Below are positions 15,658 through 24,019 of a DNA stretch of 64,000 nucleotides, piece after piece. Every line of letters starts with the position of its first letter. Position 1 is the first letter of the stretch. Position numbers and translations under genes: made by a program. The notes beneath the pieces were generated by a model that made no database searches, was not told where the DNA came from, and was given only the letters and a program-made list of their open reading frames with translations. The stretch comes from Verrucomicrobiia bacterium (lineage in GTDB: Bacteria; Verrucomicrobiota; Verrucomicrobiia; Verrucomicrobiales; DEV007), in NCBI GenBank assembly GCA_030427505.1, contig JAUICH010000022.1, positions 1-64,000 on the forward strand. Direction: 5' to 3'.

Positions 15658-17127
15658 TCAATACTCCCGGTCTTTCTTGATGCCGGGTTCCGGGATGGGG
15701 TAGCGGCCGTTTGCGTCTGGCATCAGCGGCGAGTCGGAGGTCATTGTCAACTGATCCGCCCCGGGACCGAACTCGTGGTCGCTGTTCAGGATCTGATCGT
15801 AGGTAATGACCTGTCCCGTGTGCGCCGCCATCCGGCCCATGGAGGTGACCAGGCTGGCCTTCAGGCCGCGCTCCACCTCATTGTATTCGGTGTCTTCCCG
15901 GATGGCCTTGACCAGCGATTCCCATTCCAGATCGTAGGGATTGGGTTCTCTCGGTTCCTGCGGAAACGCCCAGACCAAGTCGGGCTGATTCCGGGCCCGC
16001 CAGTTCTTCTCGATCTTCTGCCCCTTGTAGATGCGGCAACGCGCCGGGGTGTGCGAAGACGTGGAAATGACGGCCGACCCATTCGTGCCGTGGGCGTAGC
16101 TGGCGAACTCCTGGTGGCAGCCCAGCATGTTGCGCCCGTCCAGGAAGAGTTTCGCGCCATCCGGGAAGGTGTACTCCACCGCGTAGTGGTCGAAGTTCTG
16201 GTCGATGGCTTCTTCCGAACGGTAGTGCCGGCCGCCGACGGCCTGAGCTTCCACGGGCCAGTCGTTCTTCATCCAGCAGCATTCGTCGATATTGTGAATG
16301 AAGAAGTCACTGAACGAACCGCCACTGAGCCAGAGGAAGGAGTGGAAGCGCTTGATCTGATAGATCAGTTCGGGGTCGTCCCCTGGGTTCGGCCCCGAGA
16401 AACAGGAACCGATGGGTCCCTGCATGCGGTAGGCCCGCATCATCGTGATGTCGCCGATGGCGCCGTCCTGGATGCGCTTGTAAAGCTCGCCACGCGACAC
16501 GCAGTGGCGGCACATCAGACCCACGCCCACCTTCAGGTTCTTGGCTTTGGCCTTTTCGTTCAGTTCCAGCATCTTCCGCGTCGCCGGGCCGTCCGGCGTG
16601 AGCGGTTTTTCCATGAACACGTTCACGCCTTTTTCGATGGCGTACTGGTAGTGCACCCAGCGAAAGGCGCAGGGCGTGGTAAAGATGGCCACGTCTCCGG
16701 GCCGCAGGGTGTCGATGGAGTTCTTGAACCCGTCAAAGCCGATGAAGCGGCGCTCCGGCGGGCAGTCCACTTTCTCCGCGATCTCAGGCCGCTCCTTTTC
16801 ATTGGTCAGCGCTTTGTAGCTGCCTTCCATCTTTTCGGGCACCACGTCAGCCATGGAGTGCAGCCGCACCCGCGCGTCGCCATCGGAAATTTTCAAGGCG
16901 TTCAGCACCGCGCCCGTGCCGCGGCCGCCACACCCCACCAGGGCCAGGCGGACGGTGTCGTCGTCATTGGCGGCGTGTACGTGCGGAAGGGAAATGCCCG
17001 CCAGCACGGAGGCGCCCGCCAGTTTGCCGCCATCCTTCAGGAAATCGCGGCGAGTTTTGAAAGGAGAAGTGCCGGACGCAGCCGGAGTATCGGGGGCTGG
17101 AGATGAGGATTTCATAGGGGTTATCAT
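15658..17127 (-). CDS. Tat-exported Gfo/Idh/MocA-family oxidoreductase
   Basis: A 489-residue protein. The N-terminus has a twin-arginine signal, KTRRDFLKDGGKLAGASVL, with cleavage after about residue 53. The mature part starts with a Rossmann fold: VRLALVGCGGRGTGAVL, then VFMEKPLTPDGPATRKML, the EKP motif of this family. The second half is the substrate-binding sheet domain with HNIDECCWMKNDWPVEA. Such exported NAD(P)-type oxidoreductases are numerous in Verrucomicrobiota and Planctomycetota and act on sugars in the periplasm with tightly bound cofactor. An alternative start is the ATG at 17115. The substrate is unknown. Confidence 0.9.
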   Translation of the reverse strand: MITPMKSSSPAPDTPAASGTSPFKTRRDFLKDGGKLAGASVLAGISLPHVHAANDDDTVRLALVGCGGRGTGAVLNALKISDGDARVRLHSMADVVPEKMEGSYKALTNEKERPEIAEKVDCPPERRFIGFDGFKNSIDTLRPGDVAIFTTPCAFRWVHYQYAIEKGVNVFMEKPLTPDGPATRKMLELNEKAKAKNLKVGVGLMCRHCVSRGELYKRIQDGAIGDITMMRAYRMQGPIGSCFSGPNPGDDPELIYQIKRFHSFLWLSGGSFSDFFIHNIDECCWMKNDWPVEAQAVGGRHYRSEEAIDQNFDHYAVEYTFPDGAKLFLDGRNMLGCHQEFASYAHGTNGSAVISTSSHTPARCRIYKGQKIEKNWRARNQPDLVWAFPQEPREPNPYDLEWESLVKAIREDTEYNEVERGLKASLVTSMGRMAAHTGQVITYDQILNSDHEFGPGADQLTMTSDSPLMPDANGRYPIPEPGIKKDREY

Positions 17128-17267
17128 GGATGGATTGTGCTGTCAGTTAAGCACAGCTTCCCCTCTCTGGAGAAAAAAATCCTGGGGCGCAATCGTGTGA
17201 ATGCCCTCCCCCCGGAAATCGCCCGCTCCTGAAATCCCCCCTTCTCCGCCGCCGGCCGGGGAGTCCG

Positions 17268-17618
17268 CTAACCGGCCTGATAATCCGCCAGGCGGTCCAG
17301 AATCTTCTTCACCGTATCCAGCGGCAAATCGTCGAACGTCTGAAACCGGATGCAGCCTTTCCCGCAATTCAGGTGCCGCAGATCTTCCCGGAAATCGTCC
17401 AGAAAATCCCGGCACACATACAGCGCCAGGTACTGCTTTTGAGACGCCATGGCGCACAGCATCTCGCCCGCCTCGTCCGTGTAGGTGGGCATCTTGTAGG
17501 ACATGCCTTCCTGAGCGTGAGGAAGGCGCTCCCGGATCAGGTCCCTCAACTGCAGGAGCGACACCCGGCGATGGCCGGAGAGGGCGTCCAGATAACGATC
17601 GACCTCGTTTTCGCTCAC
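17268..17618 (-). CDS. DUF1801 (YdhG-like) domain protein
   Basis: A 116-residue soluble protein. The sequence LRDLIRERLPHAQEGMSYKMPTY followed by LCAMASQKQYLALYVCRDFL, GKGCIRFQTFDDLPLDTVKKIL and a short tail is typical of DUF1801, a frataxin-like fold sometimes linked to iron handling. No catalytic residues are known for the family. It starts 15 bases after the phoU stop on the same strand and may be co-transcribed with phoU. Confidence 0.8.
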   Translation of the reverse strand: MSENEVDRYLDALSGHRRVSLLQLRDLIRERLPHAQEGMSYKMPTYTDEAGEMLCAMASQKQYLALYVCRDFLDDFREDLRHLNCGKGCIRFQTFDDLPLDTVKKILDRLADYQAG

Positions 17619-17633
17619 CTGCCCCCGCCCAGC

Positions 17634-18308
17634 TTAGCCACCATGCCGGATGTCATCCGCCTTCTCAATATAGTAAGCACTCTCCGCGATATTCACGGCA
17701 TAGTCGCCAATGCGCTCCAGAGAGGTCATGATAAACACCACGTCCAGCAGTTGCTCGGTGTCCTGGTTCGGATCTTTCATCCGCTCCAGAGTCTCCCGGT
17801 AGTGTCTGCGGTAGCTTTTATCGATCTCAGAGTCCCGCTCCCGCGTGCGGAGGGCCAGGCCGATGTCGCCCTCCGTGTAGGCGTGAACGCTGTCTCTCAG
17901 CGCTTCGGCGACCAGCTGGTACAGCGGTTCGATCAATTCGCCGTAGCCCCACTGGTTGTTTCCGATGATGTTGATGGCCCGCTCCGCGATGGATTCCGCG
18001 TGATCGCCCGCCCGTTCCAGGTCCGTGGCGATCTTCATTCCGGCCACCACTTGGCGGAGATCCGACCCCACCGGTTGGAACCGCAACAGGATGACCCGCC
18101 CGGCGGCATCGATGCGCCGTTCGAAGTCGTCAAGATCCGCTTCCATCGCCTCCACGACGCCGTCTTCGGGCAATTCGCGCTTGGTCAGGATGTCCACCGC
18201 CTGCTTGACAAACTTTTCCGTGGTATTGGCCATGGCCAGTACCGAGCCCCTGAAGGCCTGAAGCTCCAAATCGAATTCCTGGAGAATGTGTCTCCTTTGT
18301 TCAGCCAT
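17634..18308 (-). CDS. phoU: Phosphate-uptake regulator PhoU
   Basis: A 224-residue all-helical protein with the two PhoU repeats. Metal-contacting E/D-x-x-x-D patterns appear as ATDLERAGDHAESIAERA in repeat one and MTSLERIGDYAVNIAESAYY in repeat two. The start FDLELQAFRGSVLAMA is typical. PhoU links the Pst phosphate transporter to PhoR signalling and modulates polyphosphate levels. No pst, phoB or phoR genes are in the window, but ppk1 is nearby. The upstream 236 bases (18309-18544) are AT-rich near the start (TTTACAATAAATTATTAC) and hold its promoter and that of the divergent gene. Confidence 0.95.
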   Translation of the reverse strand: MAEQRRHILQEFDLELQAFRGSVLAMANTTEKFVKQAVDILTKRELPEDGVVEAMEADLDDFERRIDAAGRVILLRFQPVGSDLRQVVAGMKIATDLERAGDHAESIAERAINIIGNNQWGYGELIEPLYQLVAEALRDSVHAYTEGDIGLALRTRERDSEIDKSYRRHYRETLERMKDPNQDTEQLLDVVFIMTSLERIGDYAVNIAESAYYIEKADDIRHGG

Positions 18309-18544
18309 AACTGCTTTATTTACAATAAATTATTACTTTTTCTGGAGCGCGCCCCACTACCCGGCCACCGGATAGTCTCATGTGTCATTTTATTTGCAAA
18401 GGCACAACCCGCCGTATGTGACAGGTTAGACTCAAAGCCCGCGCGACCACGATCGCGGATGCTTTTGGGGAACCGCACCGATTTTCCCCAGCTTTACCGC
18501 GTACTTGTTTGTTACGTCCCGCGCAATACAGTTTTCTCTTTTTC

Positions 18545-19309
18545 ATGAAACCTCACATCCATTCCCCCCGCCGGCGTCTCGCCAAGAACACTCCCCTTTT
18601 CACCGCATCTTGCCTCGGTTTCTTGGCCATCTGCTTGAGTGCCGATCGCGTGAACGCGGAAGAAGCCCTCCGGCCGCTGATGATTCAGACGGACCAGATT
18701 CTCCTGAGCAGCGAATTTGACGAAGCGGGCCCGCTGGACAAAAGCACCTGGACCGCCCGCCAGAAAACCCAATGGGAAACGCGCGACGGCGTGCTCCATG
18801 GCGAACCCTCCACCAAGGAGTACCAGGAATCCCGCAAGGATCACCGGGGCTTCGAGCCCCGCGTCAGTACAAAAAAGGAACTGGTTCCGGCCGACTTCGC
18901 GGTCGCCTTTTCGTTCCGCCTGAACTCAGGCGATCAGTCGAAGCTGGGCGCTTTCTTCGAACTGGGCCACCACATTGCCCGCGTCAGCATGCAGGCGGAA
19001 ACCACGGTCATGCTCACGGATCACGAATCCGTCACTCTGGACGAAGCCCCGGACTTTCATGTGGAGACCGGCAAGTGGTATCACGTCCTGGCTGAGGTGA
19101 AGGGGAGCGAGTTCGTCGTTCAGTTCCAGGATGGCCCCACGCTCTACGGCAAGAACGATACCGTGGCGGAAGCCAAGGACGGCTTCGGCCTCTGCGGCCT
19201 GAAGCTGGGCACCATGGATGTGGACGGCGTGACTATCTGGTCCGCGAAAGCCGAGTCCCAGCCCGGTTGGGAAGCGGCCCGCGCCAATCTGGCCAAGGCC
19301 GCCCAATAA
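18545..19309 (+). CDS. Exported concanavalin-like jelly-roll protein
   Basis: From the ATG at 18545 the product is 254 residues with a signal peptide (FTASCLGFLAICLSADRVNA). The mature domain has the layout of DUF1080/3-keto-disaccharide-hydrolase-like and LamG-like jelly rolls: LLSSEFDE at the start, WETRDGVLHGEP, FAVAFSFRL, KWYHVLAEVKGSEFVVQF, and a final GVTIWSAKAES. It may bind or act on carbohydrate in the periplasm. An unrelated-position relative with the same plan is encoded at 41906-42574. It begins a rightward run of five genes reaching 23980. Confidence 0.65.
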   Translation: MKPHIHSPRRRLAKNTPLFTASCLGFLAICLSADRVNAEEALRPLMIQTDQILLSSEFDEAGPLDKSTWTARQKTQWETRDGVLHGEPSTKEYQESRKDHRGFEPRVSTKKELVPADFAVAFSFRLNSGDQSKLGAFFELGHHIARVSMQAETTVMLTDHESVTLDEAPDFHVETGKWYHVLAEVKGSEFVVQFQDGPTLYGKNDTVAEAKDGFGLCGLKLGTMDVDGVTIWSAKAESQPGWEAARANLAKAAQ

Positions 19310-19372
19310 CCGCTGGGAGACATCACGGCCCTTGCACGGAACGGCCGGCTTCCACTAGGGTCGCCGGCATCC

Positions 19373-20707
19373 GTGAAATTCCGAAAACATCCCCATGGCA
19401 GCCTGAGTCTGGCGTTTCTGATTTTTCTGGCTGTCTTACCATCTTGCGACTCCGCGGATTCTTCACGCGACTCCACGGACTGGCCGCACTGGCGCGGCCC
19501 GGCTCGCAACGGGCATACCGGCGAGATCTCCGGTTGGAAAGCGGGTAAGCCGTGGCCCGCGAAAGCCCCCGCCTGGAGCGCGGACGTGGGCGAAGGCTCC
19601 ACCTCCCCCCTCGTAGTGGGAGACCGTCTTTACGTGATGGGCTGGGCGGATGGGCACGACCGGCTTACTTGCCTGAACAGCACATCAGGCGAGCCCGTCT
19701 GGTCCCTGGACTACCCGGAACCGCAATATCCCCGCTATGCCAAGGGCGACCAAAAGGCCTACGGTGGACCCACCGCCACGCCGGAATACGATCCCGCCAC
19801 CGGCTTTCTCTACACACTGGGCACCAATGGCGATCTTTTCTGCCGGGACACCGCCAAGGAAGGCCGCGAAGTGTGGCGCCTCAATCTCTATGACGCCTAC
19901 CACGTACCACAGCGTCCCAAAACGGGAGGCGGGCTCCGGGACTACGGCTACACCACCGCCCCGCTTGTGTGGGGAAAATGGCTCCTGGTGGAGGTGGGGT
20001 CCGAATACGGCACCGTCATTGCCTTCAACAAGCAAACCGGCCAAGAGGTCTGGAAATCTGAATACCATAACCCCGCCGGTCACACCGGCGGCATGACACC
20101 GCTGACGGTGGATGGCGTTCCCTGTGTGGCCGTGCTGACTCTCTATGATTTGGTGGTCCTGCGGCTCGACCCGGGACACGAGGGCAAAACGGTGGCGGTC
20201 TTTCCCTGGAAAACAGACTGGGCCAACAACATCCTGACTCCCACCGCGGAGGGCCGTTCCGTCATCATTGGCGCCTATCACACCCACCAATCCTATTGCC
20301 GGGTGGATGTCTCCCTGGAAACCGGCGCCACCAAGGCCTGGGAAACGCAGGTGCTGTCTCATGTGGGCAGTCCAGTCATCCACCAGGAACGCGTCTATAT
20401 TGCGGGCCGACAGCTTTCCTGCCTGGATTGGAACTCCGGCGAGATACTCTGGGAAACCGGCGCCTGGGGGAACGGCGGGTCGCTCATCGTCACCGGCGAC
20501 GGCAAGCTTGTCGTTTTCGGTGGTCCCAACAACCTGGCCTTGTTCGACCTCAATGAACTGGACCCCAAGGATCCCAAGCCCTTAACAGTGAGGGAACAGG
20601 TCCTGCCCGGCGATCACTGGGACAGTTGGCCCCACGTGGCGCTGGCAAACGGCCGGATCTATTGTAAGAACCGGCAGGGCCGGATCGTCGCCTTCGAGGT
20701 TCCCTGA
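19373..20707 (+). CDS. PQQ-like beta-propeller lipoprotein
   Basis: A 444-residue protein starting at GTG 19373. A lipoprotein signal ends in FLAVLPSC, with the acylated Cys at about residue 25. The rest is a WD40/PQQ-like beta propeller with the family opening WPHWRGPARNGHTGEI and blades such as SPLVVGDRLYVMGW, LTCLNSTSGEPVWSLDY, IAFNKQTGQEVWKSEY and LSCLDWNSGEILWE. Family members of this kind are abundant in PVC bacteria and mostly uncharacterised; a dehydrogenase or scaffold role has been suggested by fold. No PQQ-biosynthesis genes are near. It follows the jelly-roll gene by 63 bases. Confidence 0.85.
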   Translation: MKFRKHPHGSLSLAFLIFLAVLPSCDSADSSRDSTDWPHWRGPARNGHTGEISGWKAGKPWPAKAPAWSADVGEGSTSPLVVGDRLYVMGWADGHDRLTCLNSTSGEPVWSLDYPEPQYPRYAKGDQKAYGGPTATPEYDPATGFLYTLGTNGDLFCRDTAKEGREVWRLNLYDAYHVPQRPKTGGGLRDYGYTTAPLVWGKWLLVEVGSEYGTVIAFNKQTGQEVWKSEYHNPAGHTGGMTPLTVDGVPCVAVLTLYDLVVLRLDPGHEGKTVAVFPWKTDWANNILTPTAEGRSVIIGAYHTHQSYCRVDVSLETGATKAWETQVLSHVGSPVIHQERVYIAGRQLSCLDWNSGEILWETGAWGNGGSLIVTGDGKLVVFGGPNNLALFDLNELDPKDPKPLTVREQVLPGDHWDSWPHVALANGRIYCKNRQGRIVAFEVP

Positions 20708-20768
20708 CGAGCGCTCCGCTTCTCCGGTCCGCTCCCGTTTGACATAGTACCTTTCTCCCACCCTTCGC

Positions 20769-21683
20769 GTGCCCCTCTACCTGCTTCTGCCCTGCGGCGC
20801 CGCCGTGCTCTATTCGCTGGGCTCCATTTTCATGAAGCGATCCCTGGTGGAAGGCGCGCGGACGTTCCAGACCTTCCACGTCACGAACCTGATGGTGGGC
20901 CTGGTGTTCTCGCCCCTCATCCTGCTGCAAAAGGGCGAGATCGCCTGGAACGAACTCCACCACCCCCTGTTGGCGGCTTCCGCCTTTTTCCTGGGGAACT
21001 GGTTCACCTTCATCGCCATCCAGCGGGGTGACGTGTCGCTCGTGACGCCGCTCATGGGGACGAAGGTGGTATTCGTCGCCATCTTCGTTCTGCTGCTGAC
21101 CGGCGCCGCGCCATCCTCGCTGCTGTGGGTGGCGGCCATCCTGACCGCTGCCGGCATCTTCCTGATGGGCCTGAAGGACTTTCTGAAAGGCGGCTACCAC
21201 CCCCTCCAGACCATCTTCTTTGCCCTGCTAAGCTCCGCCACCTTTGGCCTGTCCGATGTGTTTGTCCGGAAGTGGGCGCCCTCATTCGGCCCCATGGCCT
21301 TCCTGACCATCTCCTCCCTGGTGGTGGCGGCCTTTTCCCTGATGGTTCTGCCTTTTCAGAAACGAAAAACGGGCCTGCCCGTCCTGCCTGAGAAAGGCCC
21401 CCGGAAATGGCTGCTGCTGGGCTCTTTCCTGATTGCGTTTCAGGCGGTCATGATCGGGCTGTCCCTGGCCTTCTTCGCCGACCCCACCGGCATCAACGTG
21501 GTTTACAGCTCCCGGGGCATGTGGGCTATCGTGCTGGTGGTCCTGCTGGGACCCTGGCTCGGCAACTGGGAACGCCGCACCGCCCGCGCGGCCCTGGTAT
21601 GGCGCTTCACGGGCGCGATGCTGCTCATGATCGCCATCGTTCTCGCGGTGCTGAATCAGACCAGCGGCCCCCCGCCGTCTTGA
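20769..21683 (+). CDS. EamA/DMT-family membrane transporter
   Basis: A 304-residue protein with about ten membrane helices in two similar halves, as in drug/metabolite transporters: the first half starts [17 protein letters not shown], the second [22 protein letters not shown] 20769 is the likely start, 61 bases after the propeller gene. Features of the EamA domain include [15 protein letters not shown] and [19 protein letters not shown] at the ends of each half. It probably exports a small metabolite. The substrate cannot be inferred. The stop is 29 bases before the next gene. Confidence 0.85.
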   Translation: MPLYLLLPCGAAVLYSLGSIFMKRSLVEGARTFQTFHVTNLMVGLVFSPLILLQKGEIAWNELHHPLLAASAFFLGNWFTFIAIQRGDVSLVTPLMGTKVVFVAIFVLLLTGAAPSSLLWVAAILTAAGIFLMGLKDFLKGGYHPLQTIFFALLSSATFGLSDVFVRKWAPSFGPMAFLTISSLVVAAFSLMVLPFQKRKTGLPVLPEKGPRKWLLLGSFLIAFQAVMIGLSLAFFADPTGINVVYSSRGMWAIVLVVLLGPWLGNWERRTARAALVWRFTGAMLLMIAIVLAVLNQTSGPPPS

Positions 21684-21712
21684 CTTTGCCCCGCCATTGG
21701 CCACCGTGCCAC

Positions 21713-23029
21713 ATGACGCATTCCCCCGCCCCCGCTTCGCTTTCGCCATCCTCGGTTTCCCGCCGCGCCGCGCTTTCCCGTTTGGGACTCGGGGCTCTGG
21801 CCGCCGGCGCCCCCCTGTCGAATCTGTTCGCGGAAGAGAAGCCGAAACACGTCCTGGTCCGTTCTTCCTGGCAGACGGTCAACATCGGCGACATTGCTCA
21901 CACTCCCGGCATTCTCCGCCTTCTGGAAACCTACCTGCCGGAGGCCAAAATCTCCCTCTGGCCCAGCCGGGTGGACAACGGCGTGGACGAACTGCTGATG
22001 AAGCGCTTTCCGAAACTGACCATCGTCCAAGGCGGCGAGGCCCTGTCGAATGCCTTTAAAGAATGCGACTTTCTCCTGCACGGTTCCGGAGCTTCCCTGG
22101 TGGCCCAGCGGGACGTGGTGAAGTGGAGCGAAAAGACAGGGAAACCCTACGGCATCTACGGCATCACCCTGCCGCCAAAGTCTTCCGCCAGCACGGTGGA
22201 GGCGTCCCAGAATGCTCTGAAAGAAACCGCCCGCGTGCTCAGCGGCGCGGACTTTGTGTTCTTCCGGGACTCCGTGTCCCTCGGCTTTGCCAAAGAGATC
22301 GGCACGACCTGCCCCATCATGGAGTTCGGCCCGGATGCCGCTTTCGCCACGGACCTGCGCGACGATGCCTCGGCCGAAGCCTTCCTGAAGGAGCATGGTC
22401 TGGAAGAAGGAAAATTCCTCTGCTGCATCCCGCGGCTGCGCTACACCCCCTACTGGACGATCAAAGAGAACTACAAGTTCGACGAGGTGAAGCACGCCCG
22501 TAACGAGGAACTCAAAGAGCACGACCACAAGCCGCTGCGCGACGCCATCATCGCCGTGACGCGGGAAACGGACATGAAAGTGCTGCTCTGCCCCGAGGAC
22601 ATGACGCAGATGCAGGTGGGCAAAGAAATGCTCTATGACAAGCTGCCGGAAGACGTCCTGAAGAAAGTCGCCTGGCGCCCAAACTACTGGCTGACCGGCG
22701 AAGCCGTCAGCACCTACGTCCGTAGCGCCGGACTCTTCGGGAACGAAATGCACTCCCCCATCATGTGCATCGGCAATGGCGTCCCCGCCATCGTCTGCCG
22801 CTGGGCGGAGCAGACCAGCAAAGGCTTTATGTGGCGCGACATCGGCCTGGAAGACTGGCTCTTTACCCTGGACAACGAAGACGAAGTCGCCCAGGTCGCC
22901 CCCACCGTCCTCGCCATGGCCAAAGATCCCGAAGCCGCCAAAGCCAAAGCCGCCAAAGCCAAAGCCTTCGTGGAAAAACGCCAGAAAGAAACCATGGGCG
23001 TGCTAAGGGAGCGGCTGGGCTTGGCATAG
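21713..23029 (+). CDS. Tat-signal polysaccharide pyruvyl transferase-family protein
   Basis: A 438-residue protein from ATG 21713. It starts with a twin-arginine signal, [17 protein letters not shown], followed by [14 protein letters not shown]. The body has the features of polysaccharide pyruvyl transferases: [67 protein letters not shown] and a final [19 protein letters not shown]. Known members transfer pyruvate from phosphoenolpyruvate to sugars in the cytoplasm, so a Tat signal is unusual and suggests a periplasmic relative with another role. An Ala/Lys repeat (KAKAAKAKA) lies near the end. The open frame extends further upstream inside the transporter gene but without conserved residues. 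Confidence 0.75.
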   Translation: MTHSPAPASLSPSSVSRRAALSRLGLGALAAGAPLSNLFAEEKPKHVLVRSSWQTVNIGDIAHTPGILRLLETYLPEAKISLWPSRVDNGVDELLMKRFPKLTIVQGGEALSNAFKECDFLLHGSGASLVAQRDVVKWSEKTGKPYGIYGITLPPKSSASTVEASQNALKETARVLSGADFVFFRDSVSLGFAKEIGTTCPIMEFGPDAAFATDLRDDASAEAFLKEHGLEEGKFLCCIPRLRYTPYWTIKENYKFDEVKHARNEELKEHDHKPLRDAIIAVTRETDMKVLLCPEDMTQMQVGKEMLYDKLPEDVLKKVAWRPNYWLTGEAVSTYVRSAGLFGNEMHSPIMCIGNGVPAIVCRWAEQTSKGFMWRDIGLEDWLFTLDNEDEVAQVAPTVLAMAKDPEAAKAKAAKAKAFVEKRQKETMGVLRERLGLA

Positions 23030-23078
23030 GCTTTTCGCTACTCTCAAACTCCGTCTCCATCATTCAGCTTTCATAACT

Positions 23079-23095
23079 CTTAAGCTAATCTTAAG
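23079..23095. promoter_or_regulatory. Paired CTTAAG motif upstream of the TIM-barrel gene
   Basis: CTTAAG occurs at 23079-23084 and again at 23090-23095, so the two palindromic hexamers start 11 bases apart, one helical turn. They sit 16-32 bases before the ATG at 23111 in locally AT-rich DNA. This spacing suits a dimeric regulator or overlaps a promoter, but no regulator is identified. Confidence 0.3.
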
Positions 23096-23110
23096 TCTAA
23101 CAAAATCCCC

Positions 23111-23980
23111 ATGAAACACATATTGCCTTTCCTCTTCGCCCTGGCCGCTCTGGCCCTCCCTTTTCAACCGACCAACGCGGCTGAAGCAGAGGGCAGCTTC
23201 CCCGGAACCCCCGGACTCCAGCTCTACAGCCTGCGCGAAATGGCAAAAGCCGACGGCGTGGCGGCGGCCTTCGACCAGGCCAGCAAGTTCGGCTTTAAGA
23301 ACATCGAAACCAGTCTGGTGGACGGCATGACCGCCGCCGAGCTGAAGTCTCTGGCTGAGGAAAAAGGCCTGACCATCGTTTCCATGATGGTGCAGTTCGG
23401 ACAGTTGAAGAACGGCCTGGACCAGATCGTGCAGGACGCCAAAGCGCTGGGCGTAAACTACGTCGGCTGTCCCTGGCTCCCGCACAAAGACGCCTTCGAC
23501 GAAGCCGAGTGCCGCGCCGCGGCTGAGGTCTTCAATCAGGCCGGAGACGTCCTGGCGAAAAACGGCCTGAAGTTCTTTTACCACAACCACGGCTACGAGT
23601 TCGAACCCTACCAGGACGGCAGCACCCTGTTCGATCTCCTGGTGGCCGAGACCGATCCAAAAACTGTGTTCTTCGAAATGGACGTCCTCTGGACCGTCCT
23701 CCCCGGCCAGGACCCCGCGCAGCTTCTCAGCAAGTATCCTGATCGCTGGATCCTGATGCACCTCAAAGACCTGAAGAAGGGCGTTCCCACGGGCGACCTC
23801 TCCGCCAAGACCGACCTGACCAACGACGTCGCCCTCGGCACCGGCCAAGTCGATTGGCCCGCCGTGTTCCAAGCCGCCCAAGACGCGGGCATCGAGTACT
23901 ACTTCATCGAAGACGAGTCCCCCACCGTGATCGACCAGATTCCTCAGAGCTTGTCTTTTTTGGATGAGCTTCGGTGGTGA
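23111..23980 (+). CDS. Exported sugar-phosphate isomerase/epimerase-like TIM barrel
   Basis: A 289-residue protein with a Sec signal peptide (FLFALAALALPFQPTNA, cleavage near 25). The rest is an AP-endonuclease-2/IolE-type TIM barrel: PGLQLYSLREMA, KFGFKNIETSLVDG, VNYVGCPWLP, KFFYHNHGYEFEP, KTVFFEMDVLWTV, DRWILMHLKDLKKG and EYYFIEDESP. The metal ligands Glu, Asp, His and Glu are at their expected positions. The family includes xylose isomerase-like and inosose dehydratase enzymes. Export is common for PVC members. The reaction is probably isomerisation or epimerisation of a sugar or cyclitol. Confidence 0.88.
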   Translation: MKHILPFLFALAALALPFQPTNAAEAEGSFPGTPGLQLYSLREMAKADGVAAAFDQASKFGFKNIETSLVDGMTAAELKSLAEEKGLTIVSMMVQFGQLKNGLDQIVQDAKALGVNYVGCPWLPHKDAFDEAECRAAAEVFNQAGDVLAKNGLKFFYHNHGYEFEPYQDGSTLFDLLVAETDPKTVFFEMDVLWTVLPGQDPAQLLSKYPDRWILMHLKDLKKGVPTGDLSAKTDLTNDVALGTGQVDWPAVFQAAQDAGIEYYFIEDESPTVIDQIPQSLSFLDELRW

Positions 23981-23986
23981 ATAGGA

Positions 23987-24012
23987 GAGGTTCTTCTCAA
24001 ATGGGGAACCTC
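23987..24012. terminator. Hairpin between convergent genes
   Basis: GAGGTTC (23987-23993) and GAACCTC (24006-24012) form a 7-base stem with a 12-base loop between the converging TIM-barrel and MscS genes. There is no clear T run, so a terminator role is inferred mainly from position. Confidence 0.4.
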
Positions 24013-24019
24013 ACGTCCT

